Assembly: GCA_030549175.1 (NCBI GenBank)
Contig: JAUKUA010000001.1
Coordinates: forward strand, 2,480,001 to 2,544,000
Source of the DNA: Lasiosphaeris hirsuta
Taxonomy: Eukaryota > Ascomycota > Sordariomycetes > Sordariales > Lasiosphaeriaceae
Direction of reading: 5' to 3'
Length of the DNA: 64,000 nucleotides
Part shown: positions 32,235 to 45,952 of the stretch, one piece after another
Layout: every line of letters starts with the position of its first letter
Numbering within the stretch: position 1 is the stretch's first letter
Made by a program: the position numbers and the translations under genes
Notes under the pieces: model-generated
Told to the model about the DNA's origin: nothing
Database searches by the model: none
Seen by the model: only the letters and a program-made list of their open reading frames with translations

Positions 32235-33475
32235 TTACCAAACCATACCGTGGCTCTTCCCGTCGTCGACCGCGCGGCCGTTCTTTTTCCGTCGCCGGAC
32301 GTTGTTGCCGTGAATGAAGTCCTTTACGCCCATGATACAAATCCCAACCAAGGCAAGTGCGAGAACAAGAGCGATAAGGATGATGCAGGCAATCGGGAAA
32401 TATAGGGAGATGCTGATAAAGGCTGGCCAGCCAGCGTGATCAACTGTAGCCGGGCCCATGTCTAGGGCTTGGAGACCAACTTGCATCGAGTTCAACACGA
32501 CGGAGAAAACGGCGAAGACGGTGATGACGGGGGCAAGGATGTGAGCCAGGAAGGAGCCCCATTGTGGATAGATGTGGAAATAGGCCAATTTTTGCCTGAA
32601 TAGAAGGGCAGTCCGGTTGATGCGGCTCAGGCGGAGCTCGCCGTAGCGGAAGCGTCGGTTGACGTGGAAGTCGTCGACGCCGGTGAAGGGCAGAATGAAG
32701 TCAGAAAACTCCTCGTACGTGGGATGCTGACCATTCGTTTTCTTGGGGATCAGTCCAATCTCACAGCCTTTGTCGAAGTCAATTTGGTACTGGATTAGGT
32801 AGTAGTAGCTCCTCATGAATCCGATGGAAGCTTGGAAGACCTCATCATCTGCCTCCTGGAGATACTCCCAGAAGGCTTGGGAATAGAAGTAGGCAGGGAT
32901 GGGCTTGATAAAGATGCGCTCGTAGTACCAGACGAGATGCAGGCCGGGGTTCTCGTCGACGATGACCTCGCGGGCGTGGGCCTTTTGGTGGTGCAGGGGC
33001 ATGATATGCTTGTACGATGGCGTTTGCACCTGGAAGTTGCCAGTAAGCAGCTGTGCGTGGCAGCGCAACGAGTTGTGATGAAAAAGAAACCCACAAAAAT
33101 GTAACGCATATATGGCAGCAAGTCGTCGAGGTGTTCTGTTAAGTGCGACTCGCGCAGGTACGAGGCCAGGTCCTTCTCCCTGCCGTGGCCCACATCCTGG
33201 CTAGCAGCGGTTGGAAGTCGGATGCGAGGCTGGCCCGGCAAAAAGCTTCGGATGGAAGCCGCTTTGGCACACAGGAGCTTTCTCGATGTTGGCACCGTCG
33301 AGCCGGGCTTCTCAATGTTTACGGCGATGACATGAAGGTCATTGTTCAGTTCTTTGTGCAGGCCTGGAAATGCGCCACTGGGAGCTGATGTCGCGGCAAC
33401 TGAAGTACCAGGAGGCGAAGCTTTTGATGGACTTCCCATGGTGGTGCCGTCGCTCGATAAGCGGGGCTGGTCCAT
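32235..33475 (-). CDS. Two-TM fungal protein resembling the DUF6601 family
   Basis: Two exons (33475-33095, 33050-32235) give 398 residues. The intron has a GTGGGT donor and a CACAG acceptor and joins YMRYIF to LLTGNFQVQTPSY in phase. ATG 33475 (MDQPRLSS) is used; ATG 33535 would add 20 residues. The conserved core is HLVWYYERIFIKPIPAYF, followed by AFWEYL and a region with QYQIDFDKGCEIGLIPKK. After FTGVDDFHVNRRFRYGELRLSRIN come two transmembrane helices: FLAHILAPVITVFAVFSVVL and FPIACIILIALVLALALVG. A short basic tail ends the protein. I recall this core as that of fungal DUF6601 proteins, function unknown. Location is likely an internal membrane with the N terminus in the cytosol. Confidence 0.75.
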
Positions 33476-34323
33476 TGCGACGGTGGGTTTACCCACAGTC
33501 TCGAGGCGCTGAGGTAGTGGATATCGCGTCGGCATCCAGGTGCGTATCTTTGTGGGAGCGATTGAATGGCGATGTCCAAAAAGACAAACAAGGCAAAAGC
33601 AGCACAGTTTGGAGGAAAGGAGCAGAGTTGAGGACTCGAGGCTCTGCGTGATCACATCAGGAAATAAATTGGGCTCAGCTGCGCATCTTATGCTGGCCGC
33701 GTGAGGAAGGGGGCACGGGGCTATGCGATTGGCGCCGTGCTCAGCTCTTCGGTCAGTGCCTCCACTGTGACACGCGAAGGCCTGGCGGACTGGGTGCCTG
33801 GCGTTTAGTGCCCAGCCGCCACGCGGGCTGGCCCGGTCTTGCCGTGGACGCCCCAACGTCGAAGCCAAGGAGTGACTGGGAAACCCCATGCCTAGGCCGG
33901 CTTATGTAAACCATGCTCGCTGCACTGTAACACTGCACCTCGGCAATGGGACGGCATGAACGGCTGATGGGATTCAACGATTGGACAGCCCGAGCGAGTC
34001 GTGTGCAGAGGAAGCCCCTTGGAGCCTGCTGGTCGAATGAAAAGTCAGAAGCACCTGCAGTTTGCCTGGTTCGTTGGTTCCAGATACCCTCAATCTGTCG
34101 CTTCATTATTGCCACAAAAAGCCCAGGCCAAAACGCCAAATCGCCAATTACATGCTAAAAAACAATGCGCCAACAACTCAAGGGGTATATCCATCAATCC
34201 ACCACCGCATAAAGCCTAGTGCAGCAAAGCGCTGGCCCAACTTCTGAGCAAATGGCCACCTGGCCATACAAGCCATCAGTCATCTGATGTCAAGTCAACA
34301 ACATCTTGATGCTGCGTGGGCGT
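33476..34323. other. Intergenic, no gene seen
   Basis: About 850 bp that should hold the promoter of the two-TM protein gene and the 3' end of the large HMG-like gene. A longer minus-strand frame reads through from the first exon but has no extra domain. Confidence 0.5.
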
Positions 34324-37300
34324 CTAGCTCCCCCCTTTCGCGCTCAGTCTGGAGGCAGACACCCGATTCGACGACACTGGTTCCAATACTTTTAACGAAG
34401 GTGACAAAGGCGCATCGTCAACGGAACCGGCTCCACGCCATGTCTTACCAACACTCATTTTGATCCCCTCTTTTTTGATACTTTCCATCTTTACCATCTT
34501 GGGCGTCGTGCCCAGGTCTACCCCCGAAGGAGTCCTCTTTCTCGGCCCCTTGAATGCTGATAACTTTCTCCAAGCAAGAGGTTCATCGTCATCCGAGTCC
34601 AGTATGGAGGCCGGCATGCTGAACGTTTTGTGTGTTGGACTAGGACTGTCTAATAGCCTTGCAGCTTGGGCCGCAGCACGCGGAGCTTCGGCAATGTCAA
34701 CTCTAGGAGTCGGCTTGGCTGGAGGACAAACCGTCTCAAAACCTCGAAAGAACCTTGCCGCGGCGTCGGGATCTCGCCTTTCGAGAGCAGCAGCCTGTTC
34801 TGTGTGAAAGCGCCGCGTATTTTCGGACAACACTACCCACGTCCGCGCGAAAAGACTATAGATCGCTTCATAGGACCAGCTTGGACTGGTCTTCTTCTTG
34901 GTTGGCCCATTCTGGTTGAGGTAGTGCTTGAACCCTGGATCCAACATCAAATTGTCGGCTGTGTTCGCTGTGCTTGGGCCGGGGGCGGACTTCGAAAGCG
35001 CGCCACCGCCCGAACCTCCCTGCAGGCCCAAATCATGCTTGCAAGCCCTCTCTAATGCCTTGTAAAACTCGCCAGCCTGCTTTGGGTCGCGCTCCAGCTT
35101 GGCCGCATCCTCCTGATACCGCTGGCGGTCGCTCTCGGAGACATGCCCCCACAACCGAATATGTTCTTGGATGATATTCTCGTAGGACCAGCTTGGGCAA
35201 GCCGCCTTCTTCGCCGGGCCGAGGGTGTTGAGAAAATATCGGAAACCGCGGTCCGAATTATGTGATCCAGTCACCTTAGCTCTGTCGTGGCTCCCATGGG
35301 ACGTTGCTGCCGCTGGGCAAGCCATGCTAGGCGCGGCACTCTTCTTCGCTTTTTCGGCGGCCGTGTCGGCGTACACAGCGCGGTGCTCGCCACTCATAGC
35401 TTTCCAGCGCTTAGACAGAACTGCGCGGATCGACTCCACCGGGGAATTTGGCGATGTTATGCGCAGCCGTGGCTCCAGCTCAGCAAAGTATTCGTCAAAG
35501 CCCGCGTCGGAAGCCGGCACGAGCGGACACGCTTGGGAGTGAACGGTTGATTCATTGCTGATGCCATTCCCAGAACTGTTCACAGTATGGCCCTGCTCAA
35601 GCCTAGATCCGAGGCTCGGGCCAACAAGAGCCACAGGCTTCGGGTCAGCAGTCAAACGCCCCGGGGTAGGCGCGGTCCACCTTTCGACACGTTGGGGAGG
35701 ATGGGCTTGTCGCGCAATCACCCGCGGAGACGGATAGTTGCTTAAGGCAGGAGGCTGGCTGTAATTTTCAGGCGAGATGACAGTGGTCTGCCTGTGAATG
35801 CTTGTAACTTGTGGCCCATCAGAGGTATATTGAGGGCTGGGGCTGGCAGGCGTGCGGTTGTCGCTTGCCGTAGATAAACGAGCTGGCGGTGCACGACCGT
35901 GTGTAATATGCTCACTCATGCTGGCGTACGCAACACGGTCAGCAGATTGTATGGCATACTGTGCAATTCTTGCCTTGACCTCCCATTCTTCACGCGGGAG
36001 TGGCGAGTGTTCCCATTTCGAAACAAGCATCCCGTCAATGACATTCAGTGGCGTCATGGGAAGCGTCAACCGCATTCTTATTCTCTCTTCCCTTAGATAT
36101 AACTCACGGCCGGACGGTAGCGGCGAGGGTGAGTGTCCAGGAATCAGAAGGGGGGAGTAGTTGACTGCTTCAGGGCGTTCTGCAGATGATGCAACGTATT
36201 GTTTGCTGTTTACGTTTAGCAATTGCTGGCCTTGAGAATCATTCAAGTTCAAAGGAACTGAGTGGCTGGGCGCTTGTTGAGGAGCGTAAGAGTGAGGAGC
36301 TGGTGTGCTACCTCGTGTGCTGTATGACTGCGGCGGATGCTGATGCTGGTAGGTGGTGAAGGGTTGGGCATTGGTTGGGTATTGTGTACCAGAATGACCT
36401 TGATGCTGAGCCGGGTACTGGGGATTTGTGTGGTACATGGAATTTGGGACTTGAGGACCGTACGAGTCCTCAGAAACAGGTAGATGCTGGAAACCGGGAT
36501 GGTACTGAGAGTTAGGAGAGGACTGCGAGATTGCGGGATGTTGTGGAAAAGTCTGCCAGCTCTGGGGTGGCGGTCCACAGTCGAAACCAGGGGATAATCG
36601 ATGATAGTCCTGTTGTCTTATTTGATGAACCTGTTGACGGTAATGATCAATGGGAAGCGGTGCTGGAACGACTGGGGTTGTTGGATGGGCGGGCTGGGAC
36701 TCGTGTGCAGGCTGGGCTTGTTGCACAGCACGGGGTTGTTGAGCCGTTTGGGACTGACTGGCGGCTGTGTGCTGAGCAGTCGCTTCAGGCCGGGGACCGG
36801 GATCAGATTGATGACGTGACCCAATAAATTGAGGTTGTTGAGCAGGCTGAGGCGTCGGCAGCAGTCGCTGAGGGACCGCTTCGACAAGATGAAAGTTGGC
36901 CTTGGGTGGGGGCTCCTCGGCTTCTTCCGCGGCTCGAGGAGGCAGAATATCGGCAGGCATATCGCCAATAATAATCTTCAACTTGTCCATGTCAAACTGT
37001 GTCATTTCTTTCTCGGCCTCTTCTCTCCTTGTTAGCCATTGTGCAGCTACCTCGGGATCGACAGGCCCAAGGAAGCGCTTCGTCACTTCCATGTGGCCAG
37101 GCGTCTCGTTGATGTCACACGAGAGAGACACTACCTTCGGGCATATGAACGAAAGTACATGCGACCTTTCCATATTATGTAACACTGGGATCTCGATCTT
37201 ATTTTCCTCGCTGGCGAGGAATGCATTGAACTTTTCGCAGATGCTGCATTTGCAGGTGAGGTTCTGACAGGCTGGGAGCCATTTCTTCGGGGGCCGTATG

Positions 37301-40060
37301 CCGACAAATTTGGATTTGTATGCCGATAATATCGCCGAGAAGATGTGCTGGTATCTTGACGCTGACAATGGTATATTTTGCGTTTCAAGGGCCTCGAGCA
37401 GAAGGCGAAGAAACGGCAACCAGAACAGTGAAAAATCGTGACGTGCGATGAGGTCGGCATTTCCAACAATCTTGAAGCCAAGCAGCAGCATCAGGCTGTC
37501 GCTAACATTATGTTTCATAAGTCCAAGCACAAAAGCCACAAGCGATGCCGGGCTAATCTTGGAACGCTGTACCGGATTTTGGGGGCTATGAGCTGTGGTG
37601 CGGTGACCCAGAGGTCGAAGAGGGTTCCCAAGCTTGGGAATTTCCATGGCCGTTATCGTCTGTTTCGCGAATCGCTCAAACATATGCGTTGCGCTCGGCG
37701 TGGGAAGATCTTCCACGTGTCTTCCTAGCTCGTTGACAACTCCGAGCATGAAGGAAGTGTGAGAGGCATGTTTGACAACAAGGGGTGGAAGACTGAAAAA
37801 GAGTTAGTCTCCGCGGAGAAAACGCTCAGCTGACACTTTTTACTCACATAGTAGCCATTTGTTCAAACCCGAGGACTGTCCTAGCCATGTAGATCAAAGA
37901 ACGGCCGTCATCTTCGCCAAGCGGATGTGAATGGGTTGTCTCCGCAGCCTGAACAGCTGCCTGCCGAGCCCATGACTGGGCTTCCTCGTCGTCACTAGGT
38001 TCGACAAACTTTGTGATTGCGGTGCATTGAAGATGAGTGCTGGGGAGCGAGAGGATGCTGATCAAAATCCTTTGGCACGGTTAGTCAACAGAGCTAAACT
38101 CAAGGTGGTCGGAAGCACATACACCTGCTCAATATCGCGGAACGCAACGCGCCCAGCCTGTACTTCCGCACGAGCCAACTCGAAAACAGAAGTGGGTATG
38201 CTACCATGAGAGTGGGGAGCAAGTTGCCCAAACATATCCCAGTCGCCAGCTCGCACCAGCGACACGAATAGGGATTCGGCAATAGTGGGCGTAAGAGCAG
38301 CAAGCTCCTTCGCAGGGTCCATCTGGTATGCCCTAGCACAGACGTCCAGAAACACGGGACGCACCCGCTCGCGATTTTCTGGTTCTGCAAGTCGATCGGC
38401 GTAGTATGCGATGATGGAGGGCACAGTTTGCGCATCAAGACAATATGGACTTGTCAGGGCATGAGATGCCTCGGCTGCGTCCATCAAAAACTCAGCAACA
38501 CTATCTCGGGGAACGACGATTAAAGCCTACCAAATGTCAGTAACAGTCTGTAGTCAGAGAAAGGGCAGAAGCCATTACTGTCTCAAAGAAATCAGGGGGC
38601 ACCTCATGAAGAGGTGGATGGGTTTGGGATATAAAGCTCTCGTGTCCAACCGGGATGTCCCTGCCTAGGACATGTCCGTACAAATCCACAAGCTTCTTGA
38701 CAAGAAAGCCCTGGGAGCCTGAGTCGTCGGCTAGTTGGTCCCGGTTATCCAGCACGGCGAAAAAAATATCAAGGGGAAGCTTATCGACCAGTGGGCCAAT
38801 AGTATTCAGGAGGGCCATATCCCGAAGGACCAAAGACCCGACAGGAAAATTGTCCTGGTGGTATACGTGGTCGAACTTGTGATAAAAGTAGCTTGTCGAG
38901 CGTGAGGCTTTGTCCGTGCCTAGCCATTTCCGTAGAGTATGGCGAAGGTCGCGCGTGTCGGCTTTCGGGAAGCCGTTCGTAATCCGGGTATCGAAGAAAA
39001 GCTCCGGCTCCTCAACAGGCACAGACGGCATCTCAAAGGTGATGAGCACATTGTGCAAGTCAACGGAGAGGTCGCTTCTAAAGTCCTCGTAAAATCCAGA
39101 GCTCAGCTGACTCGACTCACTGGCGGTATCCCCGAAATCGAACTCGACGGGTTGGGTTTCGTCCTGGTAATCATGCATTACCTCCGTCGTCTCAAGTGGA
39201 ACCAGCTCGTCAATCCACTCCAGAGCTGGCTTCTCTGCTCCACCTATTATCAGCCCCCCTGTCTGATCTTTGGGGCTTGTTCGATTCGCCAACCCAGCTA
39301 ATTCCATATCAGTATCCTCCTGGCTGGTGTCCTTTTGGCTCGGGCCCTCGGCAGCGGCAGGCGGGAGTGATAAGCTGTCTCCGGCTTCCTTATGGGGCAC
39401 ATTGGTATCCGACTCCTCTCCGCTGTCTAGCTTCGGTTGATCGAGGCTAACATCGTTGTTCCTAGACTCGGGTTCAAGTCGTGGGCTTCCACTGTCTTCG
39501 ATGGGATTGTGATCTTGAACCGCTCCTTCCTCCTTTCGTGTGTCTTCTTCGAATGGTGTGAGAGCGGGTGCGTTGTGTGCAACCTCAACAAGAGAGGTGC
39601 TTCCCGCCCTTTCCTTGCTCTCCGGTGCCACGGCCTCGGGCTCGTGAACTTGATGTGTCCCAGTATCGCCACTACACTTCGTGTCGTCGTCAGGGTTGTA
39701 CGCCTCTTCGAGTAGTGTTGCGACATATGCTTCCATCTCGGCCTCGAGTTGTGCACCGACGGCTTCCTCGTCGTCGTCATCGTTTAGTTCGAGTCCGGGT
39801 CCAACCCGGAGGTCGGCCTCGAGCTGGGCGAGGATGGCGGTATTACCGTCACTCAGTTCGTGTGCGGACCACTCGTCGTGGCTATAGCGACCGTCGCAGC
39901 TGTCGTTGTCTCTGTCACCGTCGTCAATGCCAATATCGTTTGTCCTTGGCCTTTTAGCATTGGGGGAACTGCATATCGAGCTGTCGTCATCAATGACGTG
40001 TTTGTTCGGCAGTGGAGAACAAGCAGAGCTTGCACGCCCGGCCACAAAGCTGCAGGCCAT
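34324..40060 (-). CDS. Large nuclear-type protein with three HMG-box-like repeats
   Basis: Four exons (40060-38579, 38526-38123, 38069-37848, 37792-34324) join in phase to 1858 residues. Introns have GTAATG, GTATGT and GTGAGT donors and TAG/AAG/CAG acceptors. The N terminus has a nuclear-localisation-like PNAKRPR and long acidic stretches (ELNDDDDEEAVG). A folded middle (EFLMDAAEASHALTSPY, then ESLFVSLVRAGDWDMFG) spans exons 2-3. It continues with a Cys pair region (CQNLTCKCSICEKF) and a long Gln/Pro/His-rich segment. Near the C terminus are three related units of about 60 residues: FDEYFAELEPRLR..RWKAMSGEHRAVY, FRYFLNTLGPAKK..LWGHVSESDRQRY and FKHYLNQNGPTKK..TWVVLSENTRRFH. These have the W..M/VS...R..Y/F pattern of HMG boxes. 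A DNA- or chromatin-linked role is inferred. No known orthologue is named. Confidence 0.75.
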
Positions 40061-42120
40061 GACCAGACAGTTCCCCTCGAACGGACGAGGCTCGATTACC
40101 GGATATGTTGCAATCAAGTATCAAGCAGTGGAGTCGGCCCATTTAGATTTGGCGGAGTGTTGAATGCCATGTGCCATTGTTGCGCTGGAGTCGAGGTTCT
40201 CTGACTGGAGTGCATGGTTCTGATCAAAACGCAATGCGGTTCAGCCCTGCACAGACGCGTCAACGGGACTTGCCCCTGGCGTACCTGGTTCCACAGCAAG
40301 CACGGCCCACCTACAATACCTACTAGCGCGCATACCTACAATAACCGCCGAAACGGGTCTCTTTGCGAGTGTTTTCAGGTGGCGCTGAAATGGTAAGCCA
40401 ACGTACCTACCACATAAATGGGCAAACAATTATCGTGACGAGGTGGCTTCTGGGTGCGTATATCCACGCGGACTGTTCACACCTAACAGCACTCAATTCA
40501 GCTAAACCCATGATGCTGACTGGGCATCCACCACAGCGTTGCCTAACAATTTCATTATTTGGGCACTAGGATGCGCTCAAAGTGCGAGATGCAAGATCAA
40601 CAATGGCTGTAGGCGACTATGAGAGTCTTATTAGCGGACGTTGGAGGTTTCATTGGTGGCGCTGGTTTCAGTCGGCAGTTCAATGTCTTGCAAATAGATC
40701 CAGACGCCCCGATCCATTAGGACCCGGAGGATTCCAAGTCGTATGCAATTATTCCGCCTGGTTGGTTGCTGAACTGACACGTCGATTTGTGACACCACAA
40801 TGAGGTCACTTTTATAGAAGCCGACCGAGAATTAAGTCTTCCTTCCTGCAGTCGAGCCGATCGGCGTTCTAGATTGGAGTCACTTTGCGGCATCGTGGAT
40901 GTTGATGGCGGTTGTCGAATAGTGTAGGCTCCTAGAGTTTACTTGGAAAACGATCATGATCTTGGGAGTCATTTCCATGCAAGCCTCGCTGCAACCTGGC
41001 CCACACCAAGACGGTCACGGACGACGGCATGTGAAGCGATCGGTAGGTCCTTCTCAATGGCTAGACGGACAAGGAGAAATTCGGTGGTTGTGGTAGGTCG
41101 AGGTGATGGTCTGTGGGGGTTTGCGGGCTTGATCCCGCCCGGGCGTCCCGTAAAGGTCGACAGCACCACCTTTCCAACACCTGCCTCTTATCACGCTCTG
41201 AGCTTTTCAATGTCGGCTACCTGTTCCCTAGCGTCCATACGTCCATATATGTAAGTAGGGTGCGGCAAGAAAGGGTGCAGGACGCTAACCGTAAGCTCCG
41301 AGTGCCGTCGGGTAGTTTCTTCGAAGGTGGGTAGGTTGTTCTTTCCCATCTGAGGCTGGGCATTGTTAGGTACCCTGGCGGGGGACTTGTTCCGCCTCGG
41401 GCACCTGCATGGATAAAACACGGGAAATACTGCCCATTTGAGGGAAGGTTGTCTAAGCACGGTCCGGGCCGCCAAATAGTGTGTGTGTAAGAGATTGCTA
41501 ACCAAACAACTCCAAGTTGAGCTGCACGGTTCCTGCTTCGACATTTTCCTGTGATTCGAAGGCTGCGCGCGCTGCTGGTGGTTTGGCCGTCGATATTCGA
41601 CCTAGTCTCGCGCTCGCTTACCGCATCTTGGTGCTCCTATCAGCTTTCGCATCTCGGGCACCGGCACTACAGGCATCCCCAGGGCCAAGGGATCTCGGCG
41701 AATTTCAGACGTCGCTGCAAGCCAGGCCCCAGATTTGGTAGATTCGGTGAGGGGAGAGGGGAGGATTTGGTTACAGCGCGCCAAGCAAGTTCCACGGCAC
41801 GACCACACATTTGAAGGTCACATTCCCGTCCCGCCCACAGTAAATTATCAGAATCGTCGCCGTGCTACTGGCCCGCCGGGCACCGGCCAGGCCCCAATTC
41901 CACAGCTTGCAGATGTACAACAAGGCCCAGGGACCAGGCCCCGGCAGAAGCTATCTGGAAGATTCATTTGTTTCCTTACTTATGTTGTTCCCCCCTCCTC
42001 GAAACGAACGGCTGCCATCTCAGCTATTTTGCTATCCTAGCAGCCTCCCAACCACGGCCAAAAATCCCGCCCATCTAGTCTCTGTACACCCAATCTTCCC
42101 GGGTGGTGAACCGCTGCACT
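40061..42120. promoter_or_regulatory. Long divergent intergenic region
   Basis: About 2 kb between the large HMG-like gene (minus) and the MFS gene (plus). It should hold both promoters. Only short unsupported frames occur on both strands. Nothing else was recognised. Confidence 0.45.
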
Positions 42121-44104
42121 ATGGCCGACGCAGAGAAGACAGCAACGACCCCCGGCAGCGGGGGACAAGAGCAGCCCAAGCTCGCCGCGGTAGCGACCGA
42201 GAAGGCCGTCGCAGGGTCGGCTCATTTGCAAGCCGAGGATGACGAACCGAAGCCACACCTTCACGCGAAAACGTTTCTAGCAGTTTTCGCTGTGTGTTTG
42301 ATATACATGGCACAGCTGGTCAACTTAGTTGGCGCAGGAGCTGTAAGTCCATGGCCTTCAACTTCCCTCCCCGACAACTCGGAACACTGCACCGAGTAAG
42401 GTACCTTTACCGAGTGCCTAACCAGGTCCTCGCCGCACTCGTACACGGCAGTGCCATCACCTTGCAGCATGCGGCTGACACGTGCAATCCGACTCCAACA
42501 GCAAGGTCAAATCATCGCCGGGCACTTTGGCGATACTGGCAATGTCGTCTGGTTCTCGGCCCCTATCACCATCATGACGGTCGTCCTAGGGCCCATTGTC
42601 GCCCAGGCTGCCGATTATTGGGGTCGCAAGTGGTTCCTCGTTATCCTGACTCTGTTTGGTGCCGTGGGTTCTGTTGTCGTTGCTCGTGCTACCTCGATGA
42701 ACATGGCCATTGCCGGCTTCTCCATCATTGGCATTGCGTTTGGAACTCAGCCCCTGCTGCATGTGGTTACCTCGGAGGTCTTGCCGCGTCGATGGAGAGG
42801 CTGGGGACAAGCCGCCGACATGATCTCCAATGCCGTCGGTAGCGTTCTCGGCTTATATGTCGGCGCCGCACTGAATCGCACCAGCGACCCTGCGTCCGAC
42901 GGATTCCGGTACTACTACTATATGACGATGGCATGCTTTCTGGTAGCGGCCGTGCTTTGTGCTGCAGTTTACAACCCACCAGCGATGCCCTTCCAAACCC
43001 AGTTCACCACGGCCGAGAAGCTTGCCAAGCTGGACTGGATCGGCTACTTCTTCCTCGCTACTGGCCTGGTGCTCTTCTCTGTGAGCTTATCTTACTCCAA
43101 GAATCCCTACGAATGGTCAGACCCACACGTCTCGGCTACCTTCGCCGTCAGCATTGCCCTCATCCTCTGCCTTGTTGGCTACGAGACCTTCTTGAAGAAG
43201 GACGGTATGTTCCATCACGGCCTCTTTACGGGCAACCGCAACTTCTCGATCGCCACATTCTGTGTCTTTGCCGAGGGTGTCGCCTTTTTTGCTGCCAACA
43301 CCTACTTCGCGTTCCAGGTTAGCGTTCTGTACGAGTCCGACGCCCTCTTGGTGGGCGTTCGATATAGCATCATGATGTATGTCTCTGCGATCGCCGCGTG
43401 CGCGACTGGGTGGTACTGTGCCTACACACGGCGGGCGCGCTGGGTCACGGTCCTTGCCTTCCTCATCTTTGTTGTCTTTTTCATCTACATGGCAACTACC
43501 ACTCTTGAGAGCAACAAGCCGGTTTGGTTCTTCCCTGTGCTCCTCGGCGCCGCCCTTGGCATGACACTGACAACCCTCGTCACTGTTGCCCAACTCTCGA
43601 CACCGCCCGAGCTCATCAGCGTCGCCAGCGGCCTCATTATTAGCATCCGTTCCCTGGGTGGCACGGTTGGCCTTGCAATCTACAATGCCTTGTTCAACGA
43701 GGCCATGGGCCATGTCGGCGATAACATTGCTAGTGCTGTGCTTCCCCAAGGCCTGGCGCCTGAGAATCTGGGTGCTTTCATTGGTGCCTTGACGGCGAAC
43801 AACCAGACGACTCTTTCGAGCATCCCAGGTGTTACGCCGCAAATTATTGGGGGGGGCGCCAATGCCTTATTGGGCACATTCCTCACGAGTTTCCGCCACG
43901 TTTGGATTGCCGGTGCTTGTTTTGTTGCTCTTGCTGCTGTTGGTATGTCTGCCCGTGATTCTTTGCTTAATGCTGAAGTATACTGATAGTTGCCGACATG
44001 ACTCAACAGTTGCCACATTTCTTTTTGACCCCAAAAAGGAATTCAACATGCACATCGATGCACCCATGGAGAAGGAAGACGATTTATACTCGGAGTCGGC
44101 TTAG
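42121..44104 (+). CDS. MFS transporter of the TRI12/siderophore type
   Basis: Three exons (42121-42342, 42502-43942, 44010-44104) give 585 residues. Introns have GTAAGT and GTATGT donors and CAG acceptors. A polar N-terminal tail of about 45 residues leads into TM1 (FLAVFAVCLIYMAQLVNLVGAGA). The pattern after intron 1 (GNVVWFSAPITIMTVVLGPI, then AADYWGRKWFLV as loop 2-3 motif) is that of 14-TM drug:H+ antiporters in the TRI12 branch. About 13-14 hydrophobic segments can be counted to FRHVWIAGACFVALAAV. The C-terminal tail is acidic. Proteins of this branch export small toxic metabolites or import siderophores at the plasma membrane. The lone gene, without a metabolite cluster beside it, does not show which substrate is used. 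It must not be read as evidence for trichothecene production. Confidence 0.85.
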
Positions 44105-45952
44105 ACAGAACGTGCGACATACAAGATTCATTACTAGATGATAACGCGATCGGTTGCACTGCGATATGATCTAAACGTTCTAGATCTCTAATTGGCCATT
44201 TTAGATGACCTAGTTACTTGAATCCAATATGAGCCATACATTCTAATATTCAAGGAAACATGAGGGATTGACCATGCCACTATTGGCGGTGACTCCCCAC
44301 AGGTTGATACTGATCAAGAGGCCTCCTGGTCAAAGTAGTCATCTATCCTCTGGAGCACATCACAAGCGGAAAGGCCAGCCCTTTTATGATCGAGAAAACT
44401 GTACCAGTAACAAAGGTACCTTAATAACAACAAGCATTCGCCGGCTGCCTTAGTTTTCGTCACTTAAAAAAGGATCCATTCCATTGATGGAAATGCTCAA
44501 GTATAAAAACATACTGCGGCTTCAAGCTGGGTCTTGTTAAATGTTAAGCTTGGGGAAAGGAACCGTTCTTGTGGCCAGTTATGACTTAGACAAATATGTG
44601 GCGACGGCCTCGCCAGCATGCAATAATAGGTGCAGACAGGACCGTCTTTTCTAATATCTCCGGCATATCACCCAACATGTAACAGAAGCCGAATGACCAA
44701 GTTTTAGCTGTACCCATTGAAACCCCCTTCGAGCCCTTTCTATGGAACAGCAGCGGAGTTATTCCGATGGTTAGATTTCCGCCACGGCAAGGGGCATAAT
44801 TCATACTGCGGGTCAAAGCCTAATGAAACTGCTCTCTGGATTGTTCGTACGTCGGGTGTTGCGTGTCGGCCTTGGCTTGGACACATTCTCGACGCCCTGA
44901 GATTTATGAACTTGGGCCTGCGCTGCCGCGTGCAAGACTTTCGAATGTTGGGAAATACGGATACGCAATAGGCGGTGGGTAGTAGGTGGTAGTTGCCAGG
45001 CGGGACTAGTCAACCGCCCGGCGTGCAGAGCGATTCCCCGTCAAAGGCCCTACACAGCAGATCTGGACAACAATCGACAGACAGCCGACAGGAAGTTAAA
45101 ACCGAGTGACATGCCTAGATACCGTTTCATGTTAGCTTTCCTGCCTTTCTGTGTCGTTTATCGGAACTGCGTACCTGTGTCCCATACTGCCAGTGATCCA
45201 TGACCATGACTTGCCACGCCTCGACTTTTGGGATGACCAAGCCGGCAGCCAGGCCGGCTAGGAAAAGAACGGCCCGGGTCTGCATTGTTGCTATTGCGGT
45301 CGGCTTGCCATGTCTATCGTCGGTTCATGGCAGGGAAGGTGAGGTTGAAAAGAAGAAAAATGATTGTCCAAAACCAGCACGATGACATGCATGGACAGAT
45401 TTTGGAGGATTTCGTAGAGATCTCATGCGTGTGCAGGTGTTATACCAGATACCAGAACCCCAAATCACTTTTTCTAGCCTCCCGAGTCGACAATGCACCT
45501 ACATACCTGGTTCCAACTTCCCAGGCCAAATAATGACGCTAGTGATCAGCAGGTATCGTCAAACGCTCGTCCGGCGGACCAACGTCGTAGTGTGGTGGGG
45601 ATAGAAAGTCAGGCACTAATATATGAGCCCCCAGGAACAGAGGAAAAACGTTAGTGCCATTTGTGCTCTGTTGTAAAATGAGAGGAGGTAGTGGTGTTGA
45701 ACGTTTCACGTTTGCTCCTGCCGCGACAACACTCCCACCCTCACTGGCAGCCGACAGCCACAACCCTCGGCTCTTCTTCCATGTCATCCCCGGATCCTGG
45801 CATTGTCCAACACGAGGCATTACTCCCTGTTCTAAGACCTCTTGGCGGGGTGTCCTCACTAGCCCTTGTTCTCAATGATTAGTTCCCAACAGCCCGGCCT
45901 AGTATCATTGCGTCCATTCTTTCCATTCCAATCCCGCCCGAAAACGAGATCC
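44105..45952. other. Long intergenic region, no gene seen
   Basis: About 1.85 kb between the stops of two convergent genes. Only short chance frames. No repeat or RNA gene was recognised. Confidence 0.5.

Noticed and set aside
42121..44104. Idea that the TRI12-like pump marks a mycotoxin cluster
   Set aside because: No synthase, P450 or acyltransferase gene lies within 20 kb on either side. TRI12-type pumps are common outside such clusters.
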